A DNA stretch of 64,000 bases from the NCBI RefSeq assembly GCF_003946085.1, contig NZ_RHOB01000012.1, positions 31,166-95,165 of the forward strand, written 5' to 3'. The first letter of the stretch is position 1, and every line of letters begins with the position of its first letter. Positions 1 through 8,618 of the stretch are shown here, one piece after another. The position numbers were made by a program, and so were the translations under genes. Source of the stretch: Levilactobacillus angrenensis. Lineage in GTDB: Bacteria; Bacillota; Bacilli; Lactobacillales; Lactobacillaceae. The notes beneath the pieces were generated by a model. That model saw only the letters and a list, made by a program, of their open reading frames with translations, was not told where the DNA came from and ran no database searches.

Positions 1-1
1 A

Positions 2-859
2 TACGTGATTACCGGTGCGACTGGTCACTTAGGTCGCCAAATCGTTGAACAACTGGCCCAACGCGTGCCGGCTACCGAAATGACGCTCGGGGTCCACACC
101 CCGGCCAAGGCGCAGGCGTTTGCGCAGCGGGGGATGACGGTCCTGCCACTGGATTATCGCGACGCTGCTAGCGTAACCGCCAGCCTGCAAGACGCCGACG
201 TAGCCATTTACGTGCCCAGCAAGAGCCACGACAGTTTTAGCCGGGTCACGGAATTTGAAAACGTGATTGCGGCCGCCGAACAGGCTAGCGTTAAGCACCT
301 AATCGTGATGGGCTTTATCGCTGACCAGGTCAATAATCCGTTTGACTTGTCCGCCTTCTACGGCTACGTGCCGCGGCGATTGGCGGCGTCGGGCTTGTCG
401 TATACCATTTTGCGTAATGCGCTATACGCCGACCCACTGGTACCGTATTTGCCGGAGCTGATTGAACGGCACAATGTCATCTATCCCTTAGGCGACGCGT
501 CGCTGAGTTTCATCAGTCTGGCCGACAGTGCGGCTGCCTTTGCCCAGGTCGCCGTCACGCCGCAACTGTGGACGCAGCCCATTTACACGTTGACGCAGGA
601 ACGCTCCTACACTATGCCGGCGCTGGCCCAAGTGCTCAGTCAGGTTTCGGGGGCGGCGATTGGCTATGCGCCAGTCACGTTGGACCAATTTGCCACGATG
701 TACGATGAAGGTCACGAGGGCCACATGTTGGCGTCGATGTATGCCGGTGGGGCCCAGGGGCTGCTAGCCACGGTGACGGATGACTACCGCAAAATCATGG
801 GGCATCCGGCGCAAAGTCTGCCTGATTTCTTGACCGCGGCACTTGCAGCCCAAAGTTAA
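2..859 (+). CDS. NmrA-like NAD(P)-binding reductase (5' end cut by window)
   Basis: The reading frame is open from the first bases, so the start codon lies just left of the window; the GTG at base 5 encodes an internal Val. The protein begins with the Rossmann nucleotide-binding motif TGATGHLG and follows the NmrA/atypical SDR pattern (about 285 residues, late conserved region around LRNALYADP). Such proteins bind NAD(P)H and act as quinone or azo reductases or as redox sensors; the substrate cannot be read from sequence. It is followed closely by an Rrf2-family regulator, the same pairing as ywnB/ywnA in Bacillus, which suggests the regulator controls this type of gene. Confidence 0.85.
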   Translation, partial: YVITGATGHLGRQIVEQLAQRVPATEMTLGVHTPAKAQAFAQRGMTVLPLDYRDAASVTASLQDADVAIYVPSKSHDSFSRVTEFENVIAAAEQASVKHLIVMGFIADQVNNPFDLSAFYGYVPRRLAASGLSYTILRNALYADPLVPYLPELIERHNVIYPLGDASLSFISLADSAAAFAQVAVTPQLWTQPIYTLTQERSYTMPALAQVLSQVSGAAIGYAPVTLDQFATMYDEGHEGHMLASMYAGGAQGLLATVTDDYRKIMGHPAQSLPDFLTAALAAQS

Positions 860-870
860 GCGGGTATAAT
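843..870 (+). promoter_or_regulatory. Promoter of the Rrf2 regulator gene
   Basis: A TTGCAG box (843-848), a 16-base spacer and a perfect TATAAT (865-870). The expected transcript start is near 877, which makes the upstream ATG at 877 an unlikely translation start. The promoter overlaps the end of the reductase gene. Confidence 0.6.
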
Positions 871-903
871 GGTTCGATGAATACTAGTGAAGGGGGTCTG
901 GCT

Positions 904-1350
904 GTGCGCTACTCGCATAAATTAAGTGATGCTGTGCACATTTTAGCTTATATTGACATTTGTCATGACGATGATCTATCGAGTACGGCCATCGCGGCCA
1001 GTGTCGAGTCCAATCCGGCACTGGTCCGGCGACTGATGGGCGCATTGCGCCGCGGTGGTTTACTAGCGACGCAGCAAGGGTCGGCGACGCCCAAATTGGC
1101 GCGGCGACCGGCTGCTATCACGCTCCTGGATATTTACCGAGCGGTCGAAGACGACGGCAACCTCCTGCACGTTGATGACAAAACCAATCCGCACTGTATC
1201 GTGGGTGGCAATATTCAAGATACCTTGCGGGTGGCCTACGCGGAGGTTCAATCCGCGGCGGAAGTCCAAATGAAGACCATCACGTTAGCGCGGTTGATTG
1301 GGGATATCTTGACCCGAGAACGTGCGAAACAAGGGTCGGCTGGTGAGTAG
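904..1350 (+). CDS. Rrf2-family transcriptional regulator
   Basis: A protein of 148 residues with the Rrf2 winged-helix beginning (RYSHKLSDAVHILAYI) and recognition helix region around VESNPALVRRLMGALRRGG. I chose GTG 904 because GAAGGGGG lies just before it; ATG 877 would be almost leaderless. Only one cysteine is evident (NPHCIVGG), so the three-Cys Fe-S cluster site of IscR/NsrR is absent and the protein resembles the YwnA-type, cluster-free branch. It probably controls the neighbouring NmrA-like reductase; that is inferred from the pairing only. A terminator follows at 1411. Confidence 0.85.
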   Translation: MRYSHKLSDAVHILAYIDICHDDDLSSTAIAASVESNPALVRRLMGALRRGGLLATQQGSATPKLARRPAAITLLDIYRAVEDDGNLLHVDDKTNPHCIVGGNIQDTLRVAYAEVQSAAEVQMKTITLARLIGDILTRERAKQGSAGE

Positions 1351-1410
1351 GCGACGATTGACAGTAAGTTAGATGCTAGGGTAACCAACCTTTTATACTG
1401 TTTAGTGGAA

Positions 1411-1436
1411 GTCACTCGTTGCGAGTGGCTTTTTTG
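1411..1436 (+). terminator. Rho-independent terminator after the Rrf2 gene
   Basis: Hairpin GTCACTCG / CGAGTGGC with a short loop, followed by six T. The only break in the stem is a G-T pair. Confidence 0.85.
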
Positions 1437-1484
1437 TCTGTGAACTGTATAATTAAGCTAGTAAACAAAGGAGGAATTTATTTC

Positions 1485-2303
1485 ATGGGATTGAAAAGAA
1501 GTTTTATGGGGTTGTTGGTTGTGACCTTAGCGCTTGGTGGGCTGGCTAGTGGTACTGCGTCAGCATCGGCGAAAGTCAAGCCAGCACGAGTGGTGAAGAC
1601 GACAAAGGTTAGTGCTAAGGCTTACCATGCAACGAAGGGGAAAATTTATCGGACTGCCAAATTAACTAAGGTTGTACATAACGCTAAGAATTATCAGCAT
1701 ACGACGTTCATGGTTACGAAGCATGCAACCATTCGCAAGGCTAACCATAAAAAGGCAATTTATTACTACATTGGTAAGGGGAAGGCCAAAGGATGGATCT
1801 GGCGTGGTTATTTAACTGTTGGTAAGGCGTCTAAGAAGGTAACGCCCAAAACAGTTAAACAGACAGCTAAGTTTGTAGCAGATAAACAATCGCAAAACTT
1901 CTTAGCTGTAGTTAATCAAGAGCGGGCTAAATTAGGGGTGGCACCTTTAACGCTTAATGATAAGCTAACCAACTTAGCAAACCAACGTGCCAAAGATGAC
2001 GGCGCAATCAATGGGTTATCGCACACGGATGCACAAGGGCAGTTAATGTTTGATAAAGAAGCAGCTGACTTTGGCGTGACGGGAGAATCGAGGTGGTCAG
2101 AATGCTTATACGCAAGCGGTTATACAAGTCTAGATTTCAATTTTGGCAAAGATGCTGCGGATCAATATTTGTATCATGATGCTGCTTCTGACTGGGGACA
2201 CCGAAAGAATTTAATTGATTCAGATGCTACCCAGATTGGTATTGGTTGGTACGTTAAGTCTTCTACCAAAATTGTCTACAATGCGATTGATCAAACTAAC
2301 TAA
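1485..2303 (+). CDS. Secreted CAP/SCP-domain protein with SH3-like N-terminal module
   Basis: The start is ATG 1485, preceded by AAAGGAGG; an upstream in-frame ATG at 1419 lies in a terminator. The protein (272 residues) opens with a signal peptide (GLKRSFMGLLVVTLALGG, then Ala-Ser-rich cleavage region). Residues about 35-105 form a basic, Tyr-rich cell-wall-type module ending in KGWIWRGYL. Residues about 130-272 are a CAP domain, with FLAVVNQERAKLGVAPL, the His of LSHTD and the GHRKNLID / IGIGWY end. CAP proteins of lactobacilli are extracellular; their biochemical activity is mostly unknown. Base composition is more AT-rich than the flanking genes. Confidence 0.85.
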   Translation: MGLKRSFMGLLVVTLALGGLASGTASASAKVKPARVVKTTKVSAKAYHATKGKIYRTAKLTKVVHNAKNYQHTTFMVTKHATIRKANHKKAIYYYIGKGKAKGWIWRGYLTVGKASKKVTPKTVKQTAKFVADKQSQNFLAVVNQERAKLGVAPLTLNDKLTNLANQRAKDDGAINGLSHTDAQGQLMFDKEAADFGVTGESRWSECLYASGYTSLDFNFGKDAADQYLYHDAASDWGHRKNLIDSDATQIGIGWYVKSSTKIVYNAIDQTN

Positions 2304-2390
2304 GTAAAGGCGCCTTAAAGTATCAAGGTGTCATCTTTTAAGGACAGCATATTTTAGAAATTGGAGAAGAAGTTTTTGCCAAATACCAAG

Positions 2391-2431
2391 CAAAACCCCT
2401 GACCGGCGCAATCTACCAGTCAGGGGTTTTG
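2391..2431. terminator. Bidirectional terminator between convergent genes
   Basis: A 13-bp perfect stem, CAAAACCCCTGAC / GTCAGGGGTTTTG, with A and T runs on both sides. It separates the CAP gene (+) from the small secreted protein gene (-). A weaker G-T-containing hairpin (GGCGCCTT / AAGGTGTC) lies at about 2310-2333. Confidence 0.8.
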
Positions 2432-2574
2432 TTGTCTTTAGGTTAAAGAGAGTTTTAGCGTTACCAGTCATACTGAGGGGGAGGGACTGGCGTTGCACAG
2501 GAGACATCAAATTGTGAGGTAGTCATGCAGCGCAGTGTTTGGGGGAGGCTGCGGCTCAGCGGACTAGGAAAATG

Positions 2575-2868
2575 TTATTTGAGTTGGCCATCGTGATGTT
2601 GCTGGTCGAGATTCAGCGCACTGGCATCGACCGCCGTCTGGACCTGACTAGAGATTTGAGTAGTCGTGACGCGCTTGTGCAGTTTGATGGTCGTGGGCCG
2701 AATCTCTGGTTGGGCCTGTTTCTTCAAGGTCACAGTCGGCTGGACCACGGCCGGTGCTGGCGTCGTGGTCGTTGTGGCGGCCGAAGCTCCCGCAGACGTG
2801 GCCAGTAAGGTCGTCACCGTCATTGCGCTCAGCATTACTTTTGTCATCATCGTTTTTAAGTTTGTCAT
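2575..2868 (-). CDS. Small secreted protein of unknown function
   Basis: A 97-residue protein with a clear signal peptide (MTNLKTMMTKVMLSAMTV, then LLATSAGASAA), followed by a Thr/Pro/Gln-rich, probably unstructured mature part. I chose the ATG at 2868 because GAGGAG lies 8 bases before it on the minus strand. I recognise no domain. It lies convergent to the CAP gene and shares a bidirectional terminator with it. The overlapping plus-strand frames lack ribosome sites and are rejected. Confidence 0.6.
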   Translation of the reverse strand: MTNLKTMMTKVMLSAMTVTTLLATSAGASAATTTTTPAPAVVQPTVTLKKQAQPEIRPTTIKLHKRVTTTQISSQVQTAVDASALNLDQQHHDGQLK

Positions 2869-3041
2869 GGTAACCACTCCTCAAATTGTTTGGCGTTTCG
2901 CTTTCGATATATTAGTTATACCATCTGCCGACGCCCGGCGCTTGAGGGCACACTAAAGGTTACCTGTGAATTTCTTAGGTTGGACTTAGGAAATGTTGAG
3001 AATGCTGACGTGACAGGGATTGTTGGGAAATATAGTCGGTG

Positions 3042-3517
3042 CTGGCAGTCTTGTGGTTCACTAGCAGTAGATGGGGCGAGAGGACGGTCTCGTCACCTCA
3101 CTTTGAGCCGAAGAACGCGTCTCAAAGATGTCAGTGACCTAACCGGCGTGAATCGTGCCACTAAGGGAATTTCCACGATAATATCTAGCGAACTAGCTAC
3201 TCTGGTAGCGGTGGTCAGCAACTTTGACCTGCCGTCTCGACCAGGCGTTTAGCCACTGTATCATTTGACCACAGTTAGTAACAGCTAGCGGTGTTTGGGC
3301 TAGCGCTATGGTCATGCACAATCACGCCGGAGGCGGCCAGGGGTGGAGCCAGCTGTGTCGACGGTGTTAGCTGGCGTTATTTGCCAGGTTACAGCGTGGG
3401 GCGACTTGAGAGACTGGTGGTCTTTGCCAGGCTTTCAAGCGAACCGGAAGCCCGCTTTTCAGGCTGGAGGCGTCCCCCATAGCAGGCGGAACCCCTGGCA
3501 GCCGCAGGCAACTGGCT
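3042..3517 (-). repeat. Composite intergenic repeat, modules B and A, reverse copy (degenerate)
   Basis: The minus strand reads module A (about 3322-3517) and then module B (about 3042-3240). It shares long matches with the copies at 16662 and 59513, including the TTTGAGCCGAAG / CGTCTCAAAG hairpin of module B and the CTTGAGAG / TTTCAAG hairpin of module A. The outer stem of B is partly lost. The element ends 15 bases beyond the stop of the HxlR gene. No protein gene is supported here. Confidence 0.8.
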
Positions 3518-3531
3518 GCTGGGCGGGATGG

Positions 3532-3894
3532 CTAAACATCGTCGCGGCTGAGGAGGGTGATGGCTTCACCAGCGGCTTCTCGACGGTCGATGTTGTCTTC
3601 GCCCCAGACGCACAGCTCGTGCAGAATGCCTGACAACGACTGACCGTAATCCGTCAGGGAATACTCAACCTTGGGCGGGACCTGCTTGTACACGCGGCGG
3701 GCAACGATATTGGCAGCCTCCAGTTCGCGGAGCTGTTGCGTCAACATTTTTTGCGAAATCTGGGGGATGGCGCGGGCCAATTCACTGGTACGCATGGTGT
3801 GGTGACGGAGATGGCATAAAATAATGGATTTCCACTTGCCACCGATGATTTCCATCGTGGCTTCGACGCCAATGTGATAAGTTTTTGTGGGCAT
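3532..3894 (-). CDS. HxlR-family winged-helix regulator
   Basis: A 120-residue protein of typical HxlR length. The family signature is plain: MEIIGGKWKSIILCHL, then the winged helix with PQISQKMLTQQLRELEAANIVARRVY and PPKVEYSLTDYGQSL. The ribosome site is AGGAGG. It is divergent from an MFS efflux gene at 4024, and an inverted repeat flanks the -10 box between them, so it probably represses that gene, and possibly itself. The two cysteines (SIILCHL and HELCVWG) could allow redox or electrophile sensing as in HypR/YodB, which is an inference. Confidence 0.9.
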   Translation of the reverse strand: MPTKTYHIGVEATMEIIGGKWKSIILCHLRHHTMRTSELARAIPQISQKMLTQQLRELEAANIVARRVYKQVPPKVEYSLTDYGQSLSGILHELCVWGEDNIDRREAAGEAITLLSRDDV

Positions 3895-3953
3895 GAAACG
3901 GCCTCCTGTTCATTTATTACCTTTTGGTGGGTAGGGCACTTTAAAGTCGGTTC

Positions 3954-4002
3954 TTGTACCTGGGTTGCTAACCAGTATAATCATTATTTATCACGTTAGC
4001 AA
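3954..4002 (+). promoter_or_regulatory. Promoter and probable HxlR operator
   Basis: TTGTAC (3954-3959), a 16-base spacer and TATAAT (3976-3981) drive the MFS gene. TTGCTAAC (3965-3972) and GTTAGCAA (3995-4002) form a perfect 8-bp inverted repeat that encloses the -10 box, as expected for a dimeric repressor. Confidence 0.65.
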
Positions 4003-4023
4003 ACGAAAAACAGGGAGGTCATT

Positions 4024-5229
4024 ATGACTAAAAAAATTTCACCGACCATGACGCTACTTGCGTTGGCCATTAGTGCCTTTGCCATCGGCTCCACGGAGTT
4101 CATCAGCGTTGGGCTCATGCCATTATTAGTTCAAAGTTTTCACGTTAGTTTGGCGCAGGCGGGCTTGACGGTCTCGGTCTACGCGCTGGGAATCATGGTG
4201 GGGGCGCCGGTAATGACGCTGCTGACCGGACAGATCAACCGCCACACCTTGATGGTCATCATCATGTTGTTATTCATCGCTGGAAATTTGGTAGCGGCCT
4301 TCGCGCCAGCCTTTACCGTTCTATTGGCCGGGCGGGTGATTGCTGCGCTGGCTCACGGCATCTTCATGACGGTGGCCTCCGTGATTGCTGCGGACGTGGT
4401 GGCGCCGTCTAAACGGGCCTCGGCCATTGCCGTGATGTTTACCGGTTTGACCGTCGCCACGGTGACGGGGGTGCCGCTGGGGACCATGATCGGCCAACTC
4501 GGTGGCTGGCGCTGGTCGTTTATCTTTATCAGTTTGATTGGCGTCTTGGGCCTGTTGGCGGACTACGTGTTAGTACCGCGCAACTTGCCGCTACCTAGTA
4601 AAGCCACGGCCCGGGGCATCTTGCGGGTCTTGGGCAATCCTCAACTGCTGGTCGCTTTATTGGTCACGGCATTGGGCTACGGTGGGACCTTCGTGGCCTA
4701 CACCTATCTGTCACCGCTCCTGGAACAAAAGATGGGCTGGTCCGCTAGCGCCGTCGTGGTTATTTTGGTCATCTACGGCTTGATGGTCGCCTTGGGCAAC
4801 ACGATGGGCGGCCGCTGGGCCAATGCCAAGCCCCTCGCCGCTCTGTTAAAAATGTTCACCGGCCTCTTCGTCACGCTGGTGGTCTTGACGTTTACCGCCA
4901 ACAGTCAGTGGTTAGGCCTCCTGACGGTGTTAGTGATGGGCTTCTTTGCCTTCATGAACGTGCCCGGCCTGCAGCTGTACATCGTTCAACTCGCGGAAAA
5001 ATACACGCCGCAAGACATTACCATGGCGTCGGCGTTAAACATTGCTGCCTTCAACGTCGGGATTGCGCTGGGTTCGGGTATCGGTGGGCAAGTCACTAGC
5101 CAATTTGGCTTGGGCTGGACCCCCTTGTTCGGTGCCGGAATGGTGGCCTTGAGCATTGGTCTGACACTGTGGCTGATTCGGTTGGCGCGACCGGTCAAAC
5201 GGTTGATTCACAAATTCAATCAATTCTAA
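4024..5229 (+). CDS. MFS efflux transporter, DHA1 (YdhP/AraJ-like)
   Basis: A 401-residue protein with 12 predicted membrane segments. It starts at ATG 4024 after GGGAGG. The N-terminal half has the YdhP/AraJ-type opening (SAFAIGSTEFISVGLMPLL) and the loop 2-3 region near GQINRHTLM. The long hydrophobic segments and length are standard for DHA1 drug:H+ antiporters. The substrate is unknown. Divergence from an HxlR regulator with an inverted repeat over the promoter suggests induction by a toxic compound. A strong terminator follows. Confidence 0.85.
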   Translation: MTKKISPTMTLLALAISAFAIGSTEFISVGLMPLLVQSFHVSLAQAGLTVSVYALGIMVGAPVMTLLTGQINRHTLMVIIMLLFIAGNLVAAFAPAFTVLLAGRVIAALAHGIFMTVASVIAADVVAPSKRASAIAVMFTGLTVATVTGVPLGTMIGQLGGWRWSFIFISLIGVLGLLADYVLVPRNLPLPSKATARGILRVLGNPQLLVALLVTALGYGGTFVAYTYLSPLLEQKMGWSASAVVVILVIYGLMVALGNTMGGRWANAKPLAALLKMFTGLFVTLVVLTFTANSQWLGLLTVLVMGFFAFMNVPGLQLYIVQLAEKYTPQDITMASALNIAAFNVGIALGSGIGGQVTSQFGLGWTPLFGAGMVALSIGLTLWLIRLARPVKRLIHKFNQF

Positions 5230-5260
5230 GCAAAAAACTTACCAGTGTAATGACTGGTCA

Positions 5261-5304
5261 AAAACCACCGACAATCCTTCGAAAAGTGATTGTCGGTGGT
5301 TTTG
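5261..5304 (+). terminator. Terminator after the MFS gene
   Basis: Stem AAAACCACCGACAATC / GATTGTCGGTGGTTTT, 16 bp and perfect, with T run at the end. It could work in both directions. Confidence 0.85.
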
Positions 5305-5509
5305 GGTGTAACGGGTATTTTTAATCAATAATTTGATAATTGCTACTCGAAAAATTAATGGGTGCAACCAGGCAAAATTGCGGTGAGATAAGGCTGAGCG
5401 ATGGTGAAGGTCAACAATAGTTAGTGTGCAACGATTATCTGGGGGATAGCCGGAATACGGCCGTTTATAAATAACATAATATTTAAATAATTATAACGAT
5501 AAATTTAAA

Positions 5510-5538
5510 TTGTGATGGTCAATAGGTTTGCGTATACT
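5510..5538 (+). promoter_or_regulatory. Promoter of the lectin/WxL gene
   Basis: TTGTGA (5510-5515), a 17-base spacer and TATACT (5533-5538), at the end of a strongly AT-rich stretch (about 5460-5520) that could act as an UP element. Confidence 0.55.
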
Positions 5539-5578
5539 CCAAGCTATGAAATCAAAACCAAAGTTGGGAGGGACCGCG

Positions 5579-7726
5579 ATGGATAAGCGGTGGTTAATGG
5601 GGATGCTAGTCGGCGTGAGCCTGGTGATGGGCGCAGTGACCGGTCATGCGGCGACCAGTTCCAGTAGCAATGCTGACCTAGAACATGCCATCGCAACGGC
5701 ACCTCAGGGAATTCCCCTGGATAAACTATTTGCGATGAGTGGCGAAGACAACTTTACCAAGCTGATAGGTTCACCACTGGTTGACCAGTCAATTGCCCAA
5801 ATTACGCGAAATAATCCGACTTCGCAATATGTGCAAGCCGGGGCAATTTGGTCAAAGACGGGATTGGCCCGGATGAATAATCAGTTTGACCTGAGTCAAG
5901 ATACGCAAATTTCTATGTGGCTGTATTTTGGCAATAAGGGGAGAAATGCAGCCGAGGGCATGGCGTTTGTTTTGCAGAATTCAACTGATGGTATCTGGGC
6001 AATAGCCGGTGGCGGTCAAGCATTAGGTGTTTGGGGAAACGATCGGGGAGGACACGGTAGGAACGTTGTTGCCCAAACGGCGATTGACCACAGTTGGGCC
6101 TTGGAATTTGATACGCATGTAAATAATAGTGGTGCTGTTGGTCAAGCTGACGCGTTCGATATGGATGCGAATGTGCAAGGTGGTATGCACATTGGGAGTG
6201 GCTATCCTGGATTACAAGAAACCTACACTGAAATGGGGGGTGAAGGCTCGCATTATTCAAGCTTAAACCACACCCAGCCCAAGCCAGTGACTAACTTCGC
6301 TGACGCTCAATGGCACCATCTTTCTCTGTCTTGGAATGCTACCAAAAAACAAATGACCTACCGCTACAACGACCGCGATGCACAAACGAATACGGTTCGT
6401 TCTGGTATGGATATCGTTCAAGATACCATCAATATTGACCCCAAGAAGCTGGGAGCCACGGCAGATCGACCTAATGTTTACTGGGGAGTCACAGGGTCAA
6501 CTAGTGCGAGGCGAAGTGAAAACGGCCTAGTAATGATCGACAGCTCCGATACCTTGGGGCAGATCACGGCCCACGCAACGCTGGAAAACACGACGACCCA
6601 TCACGCGTTGACGGCTGGCAGTCGCGTGGCAATGGGCGACCAATTGACGTATCGCTACACGTTTGATTACGATGCCGCGACCAGTCATCAAGACATTCAA
6701 CCGCTGACCATGGACCTGCCGTTGCCGCAACCATTGAAAGTGACCGGCGGGGGCGTCAGCTACAACGGCGGCCCCATCACTGAACCATTTAGCGCTACGG
6801 AACTACAGGCGGGGACGATTCATAAGGACTGGAAACAGGGGCTAGACGCGACTCATCACCAAGCCGTGGTGACGATCACGGGGACTGTGCCGCCCGTCAG
6901 TCACAACGTGCCAATTTTGGCCGTCAACGCCCGTTTTTACGGGCCAAACTACCAAACGCAACTGCCACTGCCGAGCGTTCAGATTCAGGCCGACGTGGCG
7001 CCCAAATTGACAAATCTTGGCGTCACGACGCAACAGCTAGGGCATCACGAAGACGCGCGGCTGCGGGTACGGTTGACCAACCAAGATCAGCCGTTCGCCG
7101 TTGATGAGCTGGCCAACTATCAAATTCGTGGGTATCTCAACGGCCAGGCGCTACCAGCCGCTGAGCTATCCACGACCTGGACGGCGGGCCAACTCGTGGG
7201 TACGGCTGATCTCATGTTGCCCGCCACTCGGTTGAAAACAGGCGACAACCAACTGATGCTACAAGCACAAGATAAAACCAATGCGGCGGTTAAATCCAAT
7301 CCAGTAACCATTACCCTGAAGCGTGATCCGGGGACGTTGCACTTTGCCGAGGTCTCGGACCAGGCGGACTTCGTGACGACCCAATTGACCGGGAGTGCCC
7401 AACGCATTCACCGGCAACCGGGCTGGCAGCTCAGCGTTGCGGATGAACGGGGGACCGGCCACGGCTGGAAGTTGGTGGTTCGCCAAGGCCAAGATTTTCA
7501 AACGGCGACCGGTCAGCCATTGAGCGGCCAACTTCTCTGGGGCGACCAGCCCATCAATGAGATAGATACGCAGATTGCCAAGCACACCACGCAGAGTGAC
7601 GCGGATGTGGTCAGCGTGAGCGGTCATTGGCAAGCCGACAAAGGTCCGTTGCTGGCCATCCACAGTGATACGTTGGCCGGCCAGTATCACGGCACGCTGG
7701 AGTGGCGATTACAGGATACACCTTGA
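5579..7726 (+). CDS. Secreted L-type lectin-like protein with C-terminal WxL domain
   Basis: Translation starts at ATG 5579 behind GGAGG; the frame extends 17 codons further upstream over the promoter region. The 715-residue protein has a signal peptide (LMGMLVGVSLVMGAVTGHA). Residues about 60-265 resemble a legume-type lectin fold (AGAIWSKTGLARMNNQFDLS, GMAFVLQN, WALEFDTHVN). The middle is made of beta-rich repeats. The C-terminus has the two WxL signatures: GWQLSV near residue 616, and YHGTLEWRLQDTP as the last residues, which fits Y-x3-L-x-W-x-L-x3-P. WxL domains attach non-covalently to peptidoglycan. The usual DUF916 and LPxTG partner genes are not next to it. The stop abuts that of the convergent TetR gene. 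Confidence 0.85.
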   Translation: MDKRWLMGMLVGVSLVMGAVTGHAATSSSSNADLEHAIATAPQGIPLDKLFAMSGEDNFTKLIGSPLVDQSIAQITRNNPTSQYVQAGAIWSKTGLARMNNQFDLSQDTQISMWLYFGNKGRNAAEGMAFVLQNSTDGIWAIAGGGQALGVWGNDRGGHGRNVVAQTAIDHSWALEFDTHVNNSGAVGQADAFDMDANVQGGMHIGSGYPGLQETYTEMGGEGSHYSSLNHTQPKPVTNFADAQWHHLSLSWNATKKQMTYRYNDRDAQTNTVRSGMDIVQDTINIDPKKLGATADRPNVYWGVTGSTSARRSENGLVMIDSSDTLGQITAHATLENTTTHHALTAGSRVAMGDQLTYRYTFDYDAATSHQDIQPLTMDLPLPQPLKVTGGGVSYNGGPITEPFSATELQAGTIHKDWKQGLDATHHQAVVTITGTVPPVSHNVPILAVNARFYGPNYQTQLPLPSVQIQADVAPKLTNLGVTTQQLGHHEDARLRVRLTNQDQPFAVDELANYQIRGYLNGQALPAAELSTTWTAGQLVGTADLMLPATRLKTGDNQLMLQAQDKTNAAVKSNPVTITLKRDPGTLHFAEVSDQADFVTTQLTGSAQRIHRQPGWQLSVADERGTGHGWKLVVRQGQDFQTATGQPLSGQLLWGDQPINEIDTQIAKHTTQSDADVVSVSGHWQADKGPLLAIHSDTLAGQYHGTLEWRLQDTP

Positions 7727-8377
7727 CTAGGGCTGTAAAACTTTTTCCAGTTCGGCGACTAAATAACCGGCTTCGACCTCATCATCCCATTCGCGATTCG
7801 GGAACAAAACGTAACGGTCGAGCACGTAACCTACAATGACGGCAATCATGTACCGAAAGATTTCGTTGAAGGGCCAGTCGATAATGATGTGATTTTTCTG
7901 CAACGTCAGAATGGTGTCCTTGAAGGCCGCAATCAATTCGTTGCGCGCAGTTTCGATAAATTGCGTCCGCAACGTTTCGTTGTACAGCAATTCACTGAAG
8001 AAGACCTTGATGGCGTCCTGGTTGTTGGCGGCAAAGGCCATGCGGTTGCGGACGAAGAAATCGAGAAAATCATGCAGGTTAGCGGCGGGATGATCAAGCG
8101 TTTCACGTTTGAACTCTTGCTCAACGTCGGGAATAATCTCATGAATGATCGGTTCCAAGGCGGCGCGCAAAATGTTGGCTTTGGACTTGAAATGCTTGAA
8201 CATCGTCCCTTCGGATTGGTGTGCGGCCGCGGCAATTTGCCGGGTACTGGTGTTGGCATAGCCTTGTTCCGCGAAGAGGCGAATGCTAGTGATCAGAACA
8301 TCTTTTTGTTTTTGCGTGAGGTCAGGATGGGCCTGAATGACCTCGGGAAACTCATCTAAAATTTTTTTGTTGGGCAT
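7727..8377 (-). CDS. TetR-family transcriptional regulator
   Basis: A 216-residue protein starting at the ATG at 8377; AAAAGGTGG precedes it on the minus strand. The N-terminal TetR HTH is clear: TSIRLFAEQGYANTSTRQIAAAAHQSEGTMFKHFKSKANIL. The C-terminal ligand domain has no recognisable specificity. The frame runs 38 codons further upstream but without a ribosome site. An inverted repeat (8465-8489) upstream may be its operator. The stop codon touches that of the convergent lectin gene with no base between, so no terminator fits between the two. Confidence 0.88.
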   Translation of the reverse strand: MPNKKILDEFPEVIQAHPDLTQKQKDVLITSIRLFAEQGYANTSTRQIAAAAHQSEGTMFKHFKSKANILRAALEPIIHEIIPDVEQEFKRETLDHPAANLHDFLDFFVRNRMAFAANNQDAIKVFFSELLYNETLRTQFIETARNELIAAFKDTILTLQKNHIIIDWPFNEIFRYMIAVIVGYVLDRYVLFPNREWDDEVEAGYLVAELEKVLQP

Positions 8378-8464
8378 GAAAGTTCCACCTTTTCTGAGTA
8401 TGACGAATTTGAAAGTTGCTGAGATTGTACGTTCAACCGTTGGAAAAACGTGTGCCAACAGGCG

Positions 8465-8489
8465 GTTAGCATCAGCAATGTCGGCTAAC
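8465..8489. promoter_or_regulatory. Inverted repeat upstream of the TetR gene
   Basis: GTTAGC (8465-8470) and GCTAAC (8484-8489) separated by 13 bases, about 90 bases upstream of the start codon. A possible autoregulatory operator; this is a weak call because the arms are short. Confidence 0.35.
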
Positions 8490-8549
8490 ACCTACTATCT
8501 TACCAGTGTGGCAAGGGATTGCTAGAGCAGAAGCCACGATGTTTAGACC

Positions 8550-8590
8550 AAAAAGCCGGTCTGTCTGTGTCCAGGACAGTCCGGCTTTTT
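8550..8590 (-). terminator. Terminator after the small membrane pseudogene
   Basis: Stem AAAAAGCCGGTCTGTC / GACAGTCCGGCTTTTT with one mismatch. It lies 28 bases beyond the stop of the minus-strand gene, and its A run becomes the T run on the minus strand. Confidence 0.8.
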
Positions 8591-8618
8591 GAGTTGATTA
8601 GGGGGTGAAGCAAAAGGT

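Noticed and set aside
2539..2956. Plus-strand frames over the small secreted protein gene
   Set aside because: The minus-strand frame has a signal peptide, a ribosome site and a shared terminator; the plus-strand frames have none of these.
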